Translations under genes and position numbers: made by a program | Assembly: GCA_009779755.1 (NCBI GenBank) | Contig: WRDO01000026.1 | Coordinates: forward strand, 1 to 43,022 | Direction of reading: 5' to 3' | Length of the DNA stretch: 43,022 nt | Source: Defluviitaleaceae bacterium | GTDB taxonomy: Bacteria; Bacillota; Clostridia; Lachnospirales; WQUN01 | The notes under the pieces: generated by a model | What the model was told of the DNA's origin: nothing | Databases searched by the model: none | The model's input: the letters and a program-made list of their open reading frames with translations, nothing else | Part shown: one piece after another, positions 14,683-23,237 of the stretch | Numbering within the stretch: position 1 is the stretch's first letter | How the letters are laid out: each line of letters starts with the position of its first letter

Positions 14683-15831
14683 ATGTTCGTGCAAATGCTT
14701 TTCATCGCTCCGTTTCTGTTGTTTCCGCTGATCATCGCGATCGTGATGGGTATTATGGGGTATCGCAAGGGTTGGAAGTTCGGGGTGATCGGCTTGGCGG
14801 TGATGGTCGCGGCCTCGGGCATAACTTACGGCGCCGCGTGGTTTCTGTCACGCGTATTGACGGGTCTGTCATTCGCTGAGGATATCAAACGGGAAATCAC
14901 GCTTGCGCTGCGCGATACGGGGCTTGGCGACCTCGCGTGGCAGGGGGTGTACGACGCGACCCTTAACCGATTGTTAATGCTCGTTTTACTCCCTGTATTG
15001 CTTATCTTGATCTACATAATCGTATGCGTAATATGGGCGATCCTGTCGCCGAAGCCGCAACCCTCCCTTAAACCCGTGGGAATGGTATGCGGTATTTTTA
15101 TTGGGGTAATCGCGGGGGTTTTCAGCTTGTTCGCCGGGGGGATTAACGTCGTGACCGAAGCGGGCCGCGCCGGCCGCGCCGTCGAAATCGTCCGCCCCGT
15201 CAATTCCAACCAATTTGACTTGATCCATGTAACCGATCGCTTGCCGGAATTACTTGATATTTATTTCGATACGGAGCTGATCGCCGCAAGTGAATTCGCC
15301 AAAGCGGAGCTGCTGACCGATACGATCAACGGCGTATTTATACATGCGCTGGACGGTATCAATTCCATGCTGATCATCCGCCCTTCGCGTGCGAACCTGA
15401 TGCTGGACGCCGAGAATTTTAAAGCGTTCACGCGGTTCGCCGATGGGTGGCGGGATATCAACCTCTCCGGCAACTTGTTCGCCGGTAATAACAATGGGAT
15501 ATTTGAAAATGTCGGGGAGCTGTCCCGGTACCTGTTTAATTTTACGTTCTCGCCCGAATTGGTGCGTACGGTGCTGACGTTGATGGTACGCGAAATTTCG
15601 AGTGACCCGACGTTTGTGTACCCCATGGGCATCGTTACGCGGGAATCCCAAGGCGCATTCGCGGAGGTTTTCCGCGCATTCAACAACTTGTCCGACTTGA
15701 TAGGCGGCAAACAATTCGACCAAATGAACGAAGTTGAACGGAACAATACGTTAAATGCGATCAACACCATACGCAGTTCGCCTTTGTTCCCGGCGAACGT
15801 GTTTGCTTATATGGTAGATTCTTTGTCCTAA
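14683..15831 (+). CDS. Membrane protein, weakly CvpA-like topology
   Basis: I do not recognise this 382-residue protein beyond its topology. Four hydrophobic segments lie in the first 150 residues: LFIAPFLLFPLIIAIVMGIM, FGVIGLAVMVAASGITYGAA, LLMLVLLPVLLILIYIIVCV and MVCGIFIGVIAGVFSLFAGG. A soluble part of about 230 residues follows without further spans (for example FDLIHVTDRLPELLDIYF). The four-helix front with glycine-rich stretches recalls CvpA-like proteins, but the match is weak. The start is ATG 14683, one base after the previous stop. The lipoprotein gene follows by 14 bases, so the two products may form an envelope complex. Confidence 0.75.
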   Translation: MFVQMLFIAPFLLFPLIIAIVMGIMGYRKGWKFGVIGLAVMVAASGITYGAAWFLSRVLTGLSFAEDIKREITLALRDTGLGDLAWQGVYDATLNRLLMLVLLPVLLILIYIIVCVIWAILSPKPQPSLKPVGMVCGIFIGVIAGVFSLFAGGINVVTEAGRAGRAVEIVRPVNSNQFDLIHVTDRLPELLDIYFDTELIAASEFAKAELLTDTINGVFIHALDGINSMLIIRPSRANLMLDAENFKAFTRFADGWRDINLSGNLFAGNNNGIFENVGELSRYLFNFTFSPELVRTVLTLMVREISSDPTFVYPMGIVTRESQGAFAEVFRAFNNLSDLIGGKQFDQMNEVERNNTLNAINTIRSSPLFPANVFAYMVDSLS

Positions 15832-15845
15832 GAAAGGGAGCCGAT

Positions 15846-16793
15846 ATGAAAAAGATAAAATATGTTTTTGTTATTATATTATCACTGACCTTTTTGACGG
15901 CGTGTTCGGATATCGGCGAAGATGCCGTCGGTACGGCGCGGACCGTTAATGTCTTTGAAACAAACGGGGAAAACGCGACCGTTACGCGCGGCGCAACACA
16001 GACCTCACCCCGCGCGGGTTTCCGCTTGGCCGACCGCGATATAGCCGCTACAGGCAGTGAAACCAATATGTTCCTGTTGCTTAACGCGGATTCCGTCATG
16101 AAGATGGACGCGCTCAGCACAATCGAAATCAACCGGATTTCCGTTGATGCGCTTTCGCTGACCTTGGTGGAAGGCGCGATCGTGGCGGATATAAAACGCG
16201 AATCGGAAAACGATATATACGAATTCCGCGTAGGCAACGTCATTATGGGTGTGCGGGGTACGTCCTTTATCATAGAGTACCGCGGCAACGCACCCATCAT
16301 CGTCATGCTGGAGGGCAGCGGTGAAATTAACGGCGTTTTGCTGCAAGCGGGCGAAGTCGCCGTTATTGACGAAACCGCTGCCGTCACCGTCGAACCGCTT
16401 GACCTTTCTAATATTAACAGCCCTTTTATCGTAGGTGAAATCAACCGCCGTGAGGATCTGACAACCGCGTACGGCGCGGAAATCCGTATCGTTGCCGTAG
16501 CGGCTGATGCGCCGCACAACGAAACGGCTGTAATCATAGATTTCGATTTAATGGAGCTTTATTTGAACACGGGCTTGTACGACGACATCAGTTGGCCTTT
16601 CGACGGTTATTATGAATTGCGTTTATACACGGGCGGGCGTCTTTCCGCCCAAACGCTAAATCAATCATTCCCTTTTATCGTTTATGAAAATATTTGGCGT
16701 TGCTTACGCGAGGGTTGCGTCATGGGATGGATGGATGATCGCCAATGCTTGTGCGTGGATGAAATGGAAGCCGTGGTGAGGGATTGGCAATGA
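15846..16793 (+). CDS. FecR-domain lipoprotein
   Basis: A signal sequence with lipobox (MKKIKYVFVIILSLTFLTAC) predicts lipid attachment at Cys20 on the outer face of the membrane. Residues about 40-190 resemble the FecR domain (VTRGATQTSPRAGFRLADRD, VGNVIMGVRGTSFIIEYRG, LQAGEVAVIDE), a beta-rich fold known from signalling and surface proteins. The last 60 residues are Cys/Trp-rich (CLREGCVMGWMDDRQCLCVD), perhaps a disulfide or metal site. AAAGGGAG precedes ATG 15846. The stop overlaps the ATG of the DUF2791 ATPase (ATGA), so a cell-surface protein is translationally coupled to a cytoplasmic ATPase, which is unusual. Confidence 0.87.
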   Translation: MKKIKYVFVIILSLTFLTACSDIGEDAVGTARTVNVFETNGENATVTRGATQTSPRAGFRLADRDIAATGSETNMFLLLNADSVMKMDALSTIEINRISVDALSLTLVEGAIVADIKRESENDIYEFRVGNVIMGVRGTSFIIEYRGNAPIIVMLEGSGEINGVLLQAGEVAVIDETAAVTVEPLDLSNINSPFIVGEINRREDLTTAYGAEIRIVAVAADAPHNETAVIIDFDLMELYLNTGLYDDISWPFDGYYELRLYTGGRLSAQTLNQSFPFIVYENIWRCLREGCVMGWMDDRQCLCVDEMEAVVRDWQ

Positions 16794-18157
16794 CGACCGT
16801 ACCCCCGCGCATCGCGAGTTTGTTAATCAATGCCCTGCGCTCGGGTGTTGTGCCGCGCGTAGGGCTGGAGCACATTACCGTGGGCCGTGCGAAGGAGATC
16901 GGTGCGATACTTCACGACATCGACATGATTGAAGCGGGCGGCGCGACCTTCCGTTTTATTGTGGGCAAGTACGGCAGCGGCAAGAGTTTTTTGATGCAGA
17001 CCATTCGCAATTATGCGGCTTCGCGCGGCTTTGTGGTGTGCGATGCCGACCTTTCACCCGAACGGCGGCTCGTAGGTACGAAGGGCAGTACACAAAACCA
17101 AGGACTGGCTACCTACCGCGAGCTCATGCAGCACCTTTCCACCAAAGCGAAACCCGACGGCGGAGCATTACCCCTTATCTTGGAAAAATGGATTAACGGG
17201 GTCATGATGCAGGTAAAGGCATCAAAGGAATGGTACGATTCCCCGAATGCAGCGGACAAATCGTATGATTCCGAATTTGACGCTTATTTCGATGCCGCCG
17301 TAGAGCGGCAGATATACGCCGTTATCGGGGAGCTGGAAGGGATGGTCAACGGGTTCGCGTTTGCGCAAGCGGTGAGTACGTATTACCGCGCATACCGCGA
17401 AGGGGATGAAACAAAGAAAGGGCATGTGCTCAAATGGTTCCGCGGGGAATACAACGGCCTGCGTGAAGCACGGGCGGACTTGGGGATCAACCTGCACGTT
17501 AACGATGAAAATTGGTACGACTTCTTAAAGATATTCGCGATTTTTTTAGTCAAGGCAGGGTATAAGGGTTTGCTTGTCCTCATAGACGAATTGGTCAATT
17601 TGTTTAAACTACCCAACGCTATTACGCGTGCGGCCAATTATGAAAAGATACTCACCCTCCTCAACGATACGCTGCAAGGTAAGGCAAAACACATCGGCTT
17701 CCTGATGGGCGGTACGCCGCAGTGTATGGAGGACCGATACCGCGGGATTTTCAGCTACGAAGCGTTGCGTTCGCGGTTGGCGGAAGGGCATTTTGCAAGC
17801 GCGGACGTGAAGGACATGACCGCGCCCATCATTCGGTTGGCTATGCTCACGCAGGAAGAAATGTACGTACTGGTTGAAAAACTCCGAGACATACACGCGG
17901 GGTTATACGGCTACGCACCCGTCCTCACGCATGAGGATTTACTTTATTTCCTCACCGTGGAATATAACCGCGTGGGCGCGGAGACCCACATTACCCCACG
18001 TGAAATCATCCGCGATTTTATCGAATTGGCGAACATCCTGCACCAAAACCCGCAATTTACGGTGGCGCAGGTACTGGGCTCCAACAGCTTTGAATTGGCA
18101 AAGGGCGGCTTAACGGACGAAGACGTAGGCAGTGAGTTTGAAGAATTTGAAATATAG
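16790..18157 (+). CDS. BrxD-like P-loop ATPase (DUF2791)
   Basis: This 455-residue protein matches the DUF2791/BREX ATP-binding family (BrxD), found in some BREX phage-defence loci and in TerB-helicase clusters. Walker A is GKYGSGKS at residues 59-66 and Walker B is LLVLIDE with Asp266 and Glu267. Other family traits are VCDADLSPERRLVG, FLMGGTPQCMEDRYRGIFSYEALRSRL and HITPREIIRDFIELANIL. A TTG at 16784 is in frame, but ATG 16790 has GAGGG 7 bases upstream and overlaps the FecR stop by ATGA, so I start there. No pglX, pglZ, brxL or helicase is in the window. The likeliest partner is the TerB protein at 7797, though they are not adjacent. Confidence 0.9.
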   Translation: MTTVPPRIASLLINALRSGVVPRVGLEHITVGRAKEIGAILHDIDMIEAGGATFRFIVGKYGSGKSFLMQTIRNYAASRGFVVCDADLSPERRLVGTKGSTQNQGLATYRELMQHLSTKAKPDGGALPLILEKWINGVMMQVKASKEWYDSPNAADKSYDSEFDAYFDAAVERQIYAVIGELEGMVNGFAFAQAVSTYYRAYREGDETKKGHVLKWFRGEYNGLREARADLGINLHVNDENWYDFLKIFAIFLVKAGYKGLLVLIDELVNLFKLPNAITRAANYEKILTLLNDTLQGKAKHIGFLMGGTPQCMEDRYRGIFSYEALRSRLAEGHFASADVKDMTAPIIRLAMLTQEEMYVLVEKLRDIHAGLYGYAPVLTHEDLLYFLTVEYNRVGAETHITPREIIRDFIELANILHQNPQFTVAQVLGSNSFELAKGGLTDEDVGSEFEEFEI

Positions 18158-18214
18158 ATTTAATTCGATACCATTCGGTAACGCTTCGGTCATGCAAATA
18201 AAGGTGGAATAACC

Positions 18215-19969
18215 ATGCAAGCCTTGCGCTGGGGATTGCCCTATGTAATGAAATACAAGGGTCGGCTGATATTCGGGCAAATCATTAATTTTATTAATAT
18301 TGTGCTCAGCTTGGTTAATCCCATGATGGCGGGTATGATCGTGGCAAACGTCATCGAAGGCGGGCAGCGGCATTTGCTGATCCGTTACTTGTTGATTATG
18401 GTTTGCATTACGTTGTACCGCAGTGTGGCGCGTTATCTTTTCCTTGTCCTGTACGAAACGACTTCACAAAAAATGATATTCGAGCTTCGGCGCGATATTT
18501 ATCACAAGCTGCATATCCAAAACTTCCCGTGGTTTGATAAAAACCGTGTGGGGGATATCATGTCCCGCATGACCGGTGACGTAGAGGCTCTGCGCCATTT
18601 TACGGCCTATACGATTTACGCTATCCCCGAAAACGTGTTGATTTACATCGCTGCGGTAATCGTCATGAGCTTCATTAACATTCCGTTGACGTTAGCGCTT
18701 TTGGTGACGACGCCCATCGTGGTGTATGCCGCCACCAAGCAGGCAAAGGAAATCCGCCCCGCTTTCCGCAATGTGCGGGAACAGTTTTCCAACCTTAATT
18801 CGGTGTGCAGCGAAAATATCGGCGGCAACCGGGTGGTTAAAGCCTTTACCAAAGAAGCCCACGAAACGGAAAAATTTACCGATGCCAACCAAAAATTTTA
18901 CGACAGTAACATGGACACCGCTAAGGTGCGCATCAAGTATTTTCCCGTTATGGAAACCTGCGCGGCCGTGTTGCCGCTTATTTTATTGCTGGTGGGCGGG
19001 GTGATGGTGATTTACGGGCGCTTGCAATTATGGCAGCTGGTCACCGTCAGCGGTTACCTTTGGATGCTTAACAACCCCACCCGCATGTTGATATGGAGCG
19101 TCAACGACGTGCAAAACGCCGCCACTTCCTTGGATAAAATCCACGAAATGATGAGGCAGCCCATTTTAATCGAAAGCCCGGAGGATGTACCCCCACCGGA
19201 AAAAATCAAGGGTGACATAGAATTTAAGGATGTAAGTTTCGGCTACAGCTTCGAGCCGGGGGCGTATGTGCTTAAAAATATCAATTTTACGGTAAAGCAG
19301 GGGCAAACGGTGGGCATCGTAGGGGGTACCGGTTCGGGCAAGACGACGCTGACGGCCTTGCTGGGGCGCTTTTATGACGCGAATCAAGGCGAGGTGCTGA
19401 TTGACAGCAAAAACGTTAAGGATTACAACCTGCCCGGATTGCGGAAGGGTATTTCCTACGCCATGCAGGACGTGTTCCTGTTTTCCGACACGGTAGAGGG
19501 GAACATCGCCTTCGCCGTACCGGATGCGCCCATGGACATGATTTATGACGCAGCGGGGATTGCCGATGCCCATGAGTTTATTTCCCATATGCCCGAAGGA
19601 TATGACACGGTTGTGGGTGAACGGGGGGTCGGGTTGTCCGGCGGGCAAAAACAACGGATTTCCTTGGCCCGTGCCATCGCGAGCGAACCACCGGTATTAA
19701 TCCTGGACGACGTTACTTCGGCGGTGGATATGGAAACGGAACAGCGCATCCAAACCGCCTTGAACGAAAAGGTTCTCAAAAGCGGTACGCCCCGCACGAC
19801 CTTTATCGTGGCGCACCGTCTTTCTTCCGTTAAGGACGCGGACTTTATTTTGGTATTGGAAAACGGCGAAATTACCGAGCGCGGCAACCACGACGAATTA
19901 ATGGCAAAAGACGGCTATTACGCCAAGCTGTATAAAGAACAACGGGGAGGTAACCCCCATGGCGCGTAA
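18215..19969 (+). CDS. Heterodimeric ABC exporter subunit A (degenerate Walker B)
   Basis: A 584-residue ABC half-transporter with six membrane segments in the first 310 residues (ABC_membrane domain) and an ATPase domain after about 345. Walker A is GGTGSGKTT and the signature is the canonical LSGGQKQR. The Walker B catalytic Glu is replaced by Asp (LILDDVTSA), which is how one half of heterodimeric multidrug exporters of the BmrC/BmrD or TM287/288 type looks. ATG 18215 follows AAAGGTGG. It overlaps the partner gene by 11 bases. Probable function is export of drugs or lipophilic compounds, substrate unknown. The convergent MerR/GyrI regulator at 21707 is a candidate controller. Confidence 0.93.
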   Translation: MQALRWGLPYVMKYKGRLIFGQIINFINIVLSLVNPMMAGMIVANVIEGGQRHLLIRYLLIMVCITLYRSVARYLFLVLYETTSQKMIFELRRDIYHKLHIQNFPWFDKNRVGDIMSRMTGDVEALRHFTAYTIYAIPENVLIYIAAVIVMSFINIPLTLALLVTTPIVVYAATKQAKEIRPAFRNVREQFSNLNSVCSENIGGNRVVKAFTKEAHETEKFTDANQKFYDSNMDTAKVRIKYFPVMETCAAVLPLILLLVGGVMVIYGRLQLWQLVTVSGYLWMLNNPTRMLIWSVNDVQNAATSLDKIHEMMRQPILIESPEDVPPPEKIKGDIEFKDVSFGYSFEPGAYVLKNINFTVKQGQTVGIVGGTGSGKTTLTALLGRFYDANQGEVLIDSKNVKDYNLPGLRKGISYAMQDVFLFSDTVEGNIAFAVPDAPMDMIYDAAGIADAHEFISHMPEGYDTVVGERGVGLSGGQKQRISLARAIASEPPVLILDDVTSAVDMETEQRIQTALNEKVLKSGTPRTTFIVAHRLSSVKDADFILVLENGEITERGNHDELMAKDGYYAKLYKEQRGGNPHGA

Positions 19970-21737
19970 TACCTTCCGCACCGACGAGGTGCTTAATGAG
20001 CAAAACGTTTTCAAGCTCGGGCATTTAAAGCGGTTGGATAAATACATCAAGCCCTATTCGAAAAAATTTACGGTGACCTTGGGCTTTACGGTTGTTTCCG
20101 GCACGTTGGGGCTATTGGCGCCGTACCTCACCATGATTGTGATGGATGAATCCATTCCCAACCGGGATGTGTGGCAAGTGGTGCGCTTGTCGGGGCTGAT
20201 GTTTTTGGCGGTTTTGGTTAATATATATTTCATGCGCTACCGTATGGACGCCATGGCAAAGGTGGGGCAGGGGATTATCCGCGACCTGCGGCTGGATGTG
20301 TTCGCGCATTTGCAACGCCTGCCCTTCGCCTACTTCGACAGCCGACCCCACGGCAAAATCTTGGTACGGGTGGTCAATTACATCAATTCGTTAAGCGACA
20401 TGCTTTCCAACGGGTTGATGAATTTGATTACCGATTTATTGTCCTTGGTGATTATTATCGCAATTATGCTTTCCATTGACACGTACTTAACGCTGGTGGC
20501 CTTGGCGGGTATGCCGCTGTTAATTATCGCGGTGTTTTTTATCCGCATCGTAAACCGTAAGGCTTGGCAAATCTTCAGCGCGAAGCAATCGAATATGAAC
20601 GCTTACATCCACGAAAGTATCGCGGGGGTGAAGATTACCCAATCCTTTTCGCGGGAGGCGAAGAACGCCGAAATCTTTGCCCATGTAACCGGCGAGGTCA
20701 AAAAAGCGTGGAACCATGGGGTGCGGGTACAATTCCTCATGTGGCCGAGCATTGAAAATATCAGTATTTTGGGCGTGGCGTTTTTATATATCGTCGGCGT
20801 TTCGCTGATCGCGCGGGAAACGCTGACTGTGGGGGTCTTGATTGCCTTTGTGGCGTATATTTGGCGCTTTTGGATGCCTATAAATAATATCGCGGCTTTT
20901 TACAACACCCTCGTTACCAATATGAGTTACTTGGAGCTGATCTTCGAAACCTTGGACGAACCCGTAATGGTAAAGGACCGCCCCGGCGCAATCCCGATGC
21001 CCGTTATCAAAGGCAAAGTGGAGTGCAAAAACATAGGTTTCGGCTACGAGGAAGGGCAACCGGTACTTAAAAACGTCAATTTCCAATGCAATGCGGGGGA
21101 TACGATTGCTCTGGTGGGGCCAACGGGTGCGGGGAAAACCACCGTGGTAAACCTAATCAGCCGCTTCTATGAACTAAACGAAGGACAGGTACTGATAGAC
21201 GATGTGGACATCAGCGGCGTAACCCTTGCGTCCCTGCGTTGTCAAATGGGCATCATGTTACAGGACAGCTTCCTTTTTTCGGGTACCATCATGGACAATA
21301 TCCGTTACAGCCGCCTCGACGCCACCGACGATGAGGTAATCGAAGCCGCTAAATCCGTATGCGCCCATGATTTTATCATGGAAACGGAAAAGGGTTACCA
21401 AACCGAAGTAAACGAACGGGGCAGCCGATTATCGCTCGGGCAACGGCAGCTCATCTCTTTCGCCCGCGCCCTCCTCGCCGACCCGCGTATCCTCATCCTG
21501 GACGAGGCCACCAGCAACATTGATACAAAAACGGAAAAAGCCCTGCAAGAGGGCTTAAACCGCTTATTGGAGAACCGCACGTCCTTCATCATCGCCCACC
21601 GCCTCTCCACGATAAAACACGCGGATAAAATCCTGGTCGTGGATAAAGGCAGCATCGCGGAGTCCGGTAGCCATGATGAGTTGATGGCTTTGCGAGGGGA
21701 TTATTATCACTTGGTGGTATCGCAATGGGAGGAGTAA
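19959..21737 (+). CDS. Heterodimeric ABC exporter subunit B (degenerate signature)
   Basis: The 592-residue partner of the preceding subunit has the same six-span plus ATPase layout. Here Walker A (GPTGAGKTT) and Walker B (ILILDEATS, with the catalytic Glu) are intact. The signature motif, however, reads LSLGQRQ rather than LSGGQ. Combined with the Asp in subunit A, the dimer has one working and one weakened ATP site, a classical asymmetric exporter. The switch His is present (FIIAHRLST). ATG 19959 follows GGGAGGT. The last 31 bases overlap the convergent merR-like gene, so both genes share their tail ends. Confidence 0.94.
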   Translation: MARNTFRTDEVLNEQNVFKLGHLKRLDKYIKPYSKKFTVTLGFTVVSGTLGLLAPYLTMIVMDESIPNRDVWQVVRLSGLMFLAVLVNIYFMRYRMDAMAKVGQGIIRDLRLDVFAHLQRLPFAYFDSRPHGKILVRVVNYINSLSDMLSNGLMNLITDLLSLVIIIAIMLSIDTYLTLVALAGMPLLIIAVFFIRIVNRKAWQIFSAKQSNMNAYIHESIAGVKITQSFSREAKNAEIFAHVTGEVKKAWNHGVRVQFLMWPSIENISILGVAFLYIVGVSLIARETLTVGVLIAFVAYIWRFWMPINNIAAFYNTLVTNMSYLELIFETLDEPVMVKDRPGAIPMPVIKGKVECKNIGFGYEEGQPVLKNVNFQCNAGDTIALVGPTGAGKTTVVNLISRFYELNEGQVLIDDVDISGVTLASLRCQMGIMLQDSFLFSGTIMDNIRYSRLDATDDEVIEAAKSVCAHDFIMETEKGYQTEVNERGSRLSLGQRQLISFARALLADPRILILDEATSNIDTKTEKALQEGLNRLLENRTSFIIAHRLSTIKHADKILVVDKGSIAESGSHDELMALRGDYYHLVVSQWEE

Positions 21738-22714
21738 ATCGGTAAGAGCAAGTCAAATTGATGGAAGGCGTGGTTCGTACCCCGGTTAAAATAATTCAAG
21801 TGTTCCTCCAACAAGTCATTCATATTTTCCTGCGAACCCGCCAAATTACCCGACGCATCTGTAAAGGGAGCCCACTGATTGCTTTCGAACGCCCATGTAA
21901 TTAATCGGTTCCAGCCCGTACCGGCTAAATCTTCCGGGAATATCATGTACGCCGCGTACAACCCACCTATAAAATACTTTTTTTCAAGCGGAAGAGGGAC
22001 CTCCATACCCTCCGGGATAGTCACCCAATATTCATAACCGTACAAGCCATCCTTACGTACATATGGATTCGGATGGTTAAAACCATACAGGCGTGCTGCG
22101 GGGTATACCTGTTCCAAGTTGGATTCCTTAACGAATGCCTCCACCATACGGCCTGCACCGTTCTCCGGTTCCTCCCCGATAAAATGCGCCGCCGCTACCG
22201 TCGCCGGCGGCAGATACAGGATGCGTACATCCTTATCGGTAATCTTATTCATTTTCTCATTTGCCTTGTTTAAATCGTCCATGTCCTTTTCCTCCTTAAA
22301 ATTTATTTTGGAAACCGTTAGCGCGTCCACAACTTCCAGCAGGCTTTCGTCGTCCAACAGCATCAGCTTTGTGTTGTCCAAGTTCAACTGCGCGATGAAC
22401 GTCCGGGTCACATCACGGATGGTTGATAAAGCGGCAAGCTCATCCTCTATTTCCGCAAGGCTGCGTTCAAACGCTTCAATGGCAAAAGCCGCATCGCCGC
22501 TTTGCAGGATTTCCGCAATCTGTCTCAGCGGTATCCTCAACTTCCGCAGGAGAATGATTTGGCGAAGTTGCAAGAGGGTCTTATGTTCGTATTCACGGTA
22601 ATTGGAATCGCATTTTCTTACCGGGACGATTAACCCGATTTGCTCATAATAGCGCAGCGTCCGGGTCGAAATACCAAACCGTTTGGACACTTGGCTGATG
22701 GTATAAAACTCCAT
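21707..22714 (-). CDS. MerR-family regulator with GyrI-like effector domain
   Basis: This 335-residue protein has an N-terminal MerR winged helix (FYTISQVSKRFGISTRTLRY, then YYEQIGLIVPVRK) and dimerisation helix (RSLAEIEDELAALSTI). A linker near residue 150 leads to a GyrI/AraC-effector-type domain (ILYLPPATVAAAHFIG, GYEYWVTIPEGMEVP, KKYFIGGLYAAYMIF), a fold that binds drug-like molecules. The frame extends to a TTG at 22732, but ATG 22714 follows AAGGGG and begins MEFYTIS, the usual MerR start, so I use it. Its promoter has the 19-bp spacer that MerR proteins twist open. It overlaps the exporter gene tail to tail and probably senses the exporter's substrates. Confidence 0.92.
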   Translation of the reverse strand: MEFYTISQVSKRFGISTRTLRYYEQIGLIVPVRKCDSNYREYEHKTLLQLRQIILLRKLRIPLRQIAEILQSGDAAFAIEAFERSLAEIEDELAALSTIRDVTRTFIAQLNLDNTKLMLLDDESLLEVVDALTVSKINFKEEKDMDDLNKANEKMNKITDKDVRILYLPPATVAAAHFIGEEPENGAGRMVEAFVKESNLEQVYPAARLYGFNHPNPYVRKDGLYGYEYWVTIPEGMEVPLPLEKKYFIGGLYAAYMIFPEDLAGTGWNRLITWAFESNQWAPFTDASGNLAGSQENMNDLLEEHLNYFNRGTNHAFHQFDLLLPIYSSHCDTTK

Positions 22715-22736
22715 AGCAATATCCCCTTTCAACTTA

Positions 22737-22767
22737 ATGATAACCGTTGACGCGACGTTAATGTCAA
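22737..22767 (-). promoter_or_regulatory. MerR-type promoter with 19-bp spacer
   Basis: On the minus strand TTGACA (22767-22762) and TATCAT (22742-22737) are separated by 19 bases, the overlong spacing typical of promoters activated by MerR-family proteins. TTGAC in the -35 and GTCAA within the spacer form a partial inverted repeat that could be the operator. The gene is probably autoregulated. Confidence 0.7.
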
Positions 22768-22831
22768 TGGTTTTATATGCTCTGAAATATGCCGCTACGC
22801 CGATTTATTAAAAATTAATGAACAGCAAAAT

Positions 22832-22880
22832 CAAAAACCCCTCGAAACCTTGATTCTAAGCGGTTTCTAAGGGGTTTTGC
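22832..22880 (-). terminator. Terminator of the tRNA operon
   Basis: On the minus strand AAAACCCC followed by GAAACC pairs with GGTTTC followed by GGGGTTTT, a two-part stem, with a T-run (GGGGTTTTTGATTTT) after it. It lies just after tRNA-Gly(GCC). The mirror arrangement could also act on the plus strand. Confidence 0.75.
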
Positions 22881-22883
22881 ACT

Positions 22884-22955
22884 AGCGCGAAACCAGATTC
22901 GAACTGGCGACCCTCGCCTTGGCAAGGCGATGCTCTACCACTGAGCCATTCGCGC
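22884..22955 (-). tRNA. tRNA-Gly(GCC)
   Basis: The acceptor GCGCGAA pairs with TTCGCGC, and the discriminator is T73, as usual for bacterial glycine tRNAs. The anticodon stem TCGCC/GGCGA encloses TTGCCAA with anticodon GCC. The T arm contains GTTCGAATC. CCA is not encoded. It is the last tRNA of the operon. Confidence 0.95.
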
Positions 22956-22976
22956 ATATTGGGTTGATAAAACCTA

Positions 22977-23047
22977 AGCGGGTGGCGGGAATCGAACCCG
23001 CGTATCAAGCTTGGAAGGCTTGTGTTCTACCATTGAACTACACCCGC
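22977..23047 (-). tRNA. tRNA-Gly(TCC)
   Basis: The acceptor GCGGGTG pairs with CACCCGC, with discriminator T73. The anticodon stem CAAGC/GCTTG encloses CTTCCAA with anticodon TCC. The T arm contains GTTCGATTC. CCA is not encoded. Together with the GCC gene this gives two glycine isoacceptors side by side. Confidence 0.95.
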
Positions 23048-23071
23048 TTGCCCGGGTAAGTTCCGGGGGAA

Positions 23072-23144
23072 TGCTCAGGAGCGGAATTGAACCACCGACA
23101 CGTGGATTTTCAGTCCACTGCTCTACCGACTGAGCTACCTGAGC
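23072..23144 (-). tRNA. tRNA-Phe(GAA)
   Basis: The acceptor GCTCAGG pairs with CCTGAGC, with discriminator A73. The anticodon stem GTGGA/TCCAC encloses CTGAAAA with anticodon GAA. The T arm contains GTTCAATTC. CCA is not encoded. It is first in the tRNA operon, about 27 bases after the predicted transcription start. Confidence 0.95.
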
Positions 23145-23177
23145 GGCTGGCGTACGGATGTCCCGTAGGCGAAGGCA

Positions 23178-23206
23178 AGTATAATGATAAAAAAACGCCT
23201 CGTCAA
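23178..23206 (-). promoter_or_regulatory. Strong promoter of the tRNA operon
   Basis: On the minus strand TTGACG (23206-23201) and TATACT (23183-23178) have an ideal 17-base spacer that includes a T-run, typical of stable-RNA promoters. It lies between tmcAL and tRNA-Phe. Confidence 0.82.
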
Positions 23207-23237
23207 GGGTTTTGAAAATATTTATCCAAAATTAGGG

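Noticed and set aside
16790..18157. A complete BREX system around the BrxD-like gene
   Set aside because: No pglX, pglZ, brxL, brxA, brxB or helicase gene lies within the window, so only a related ATPase can be claimed.
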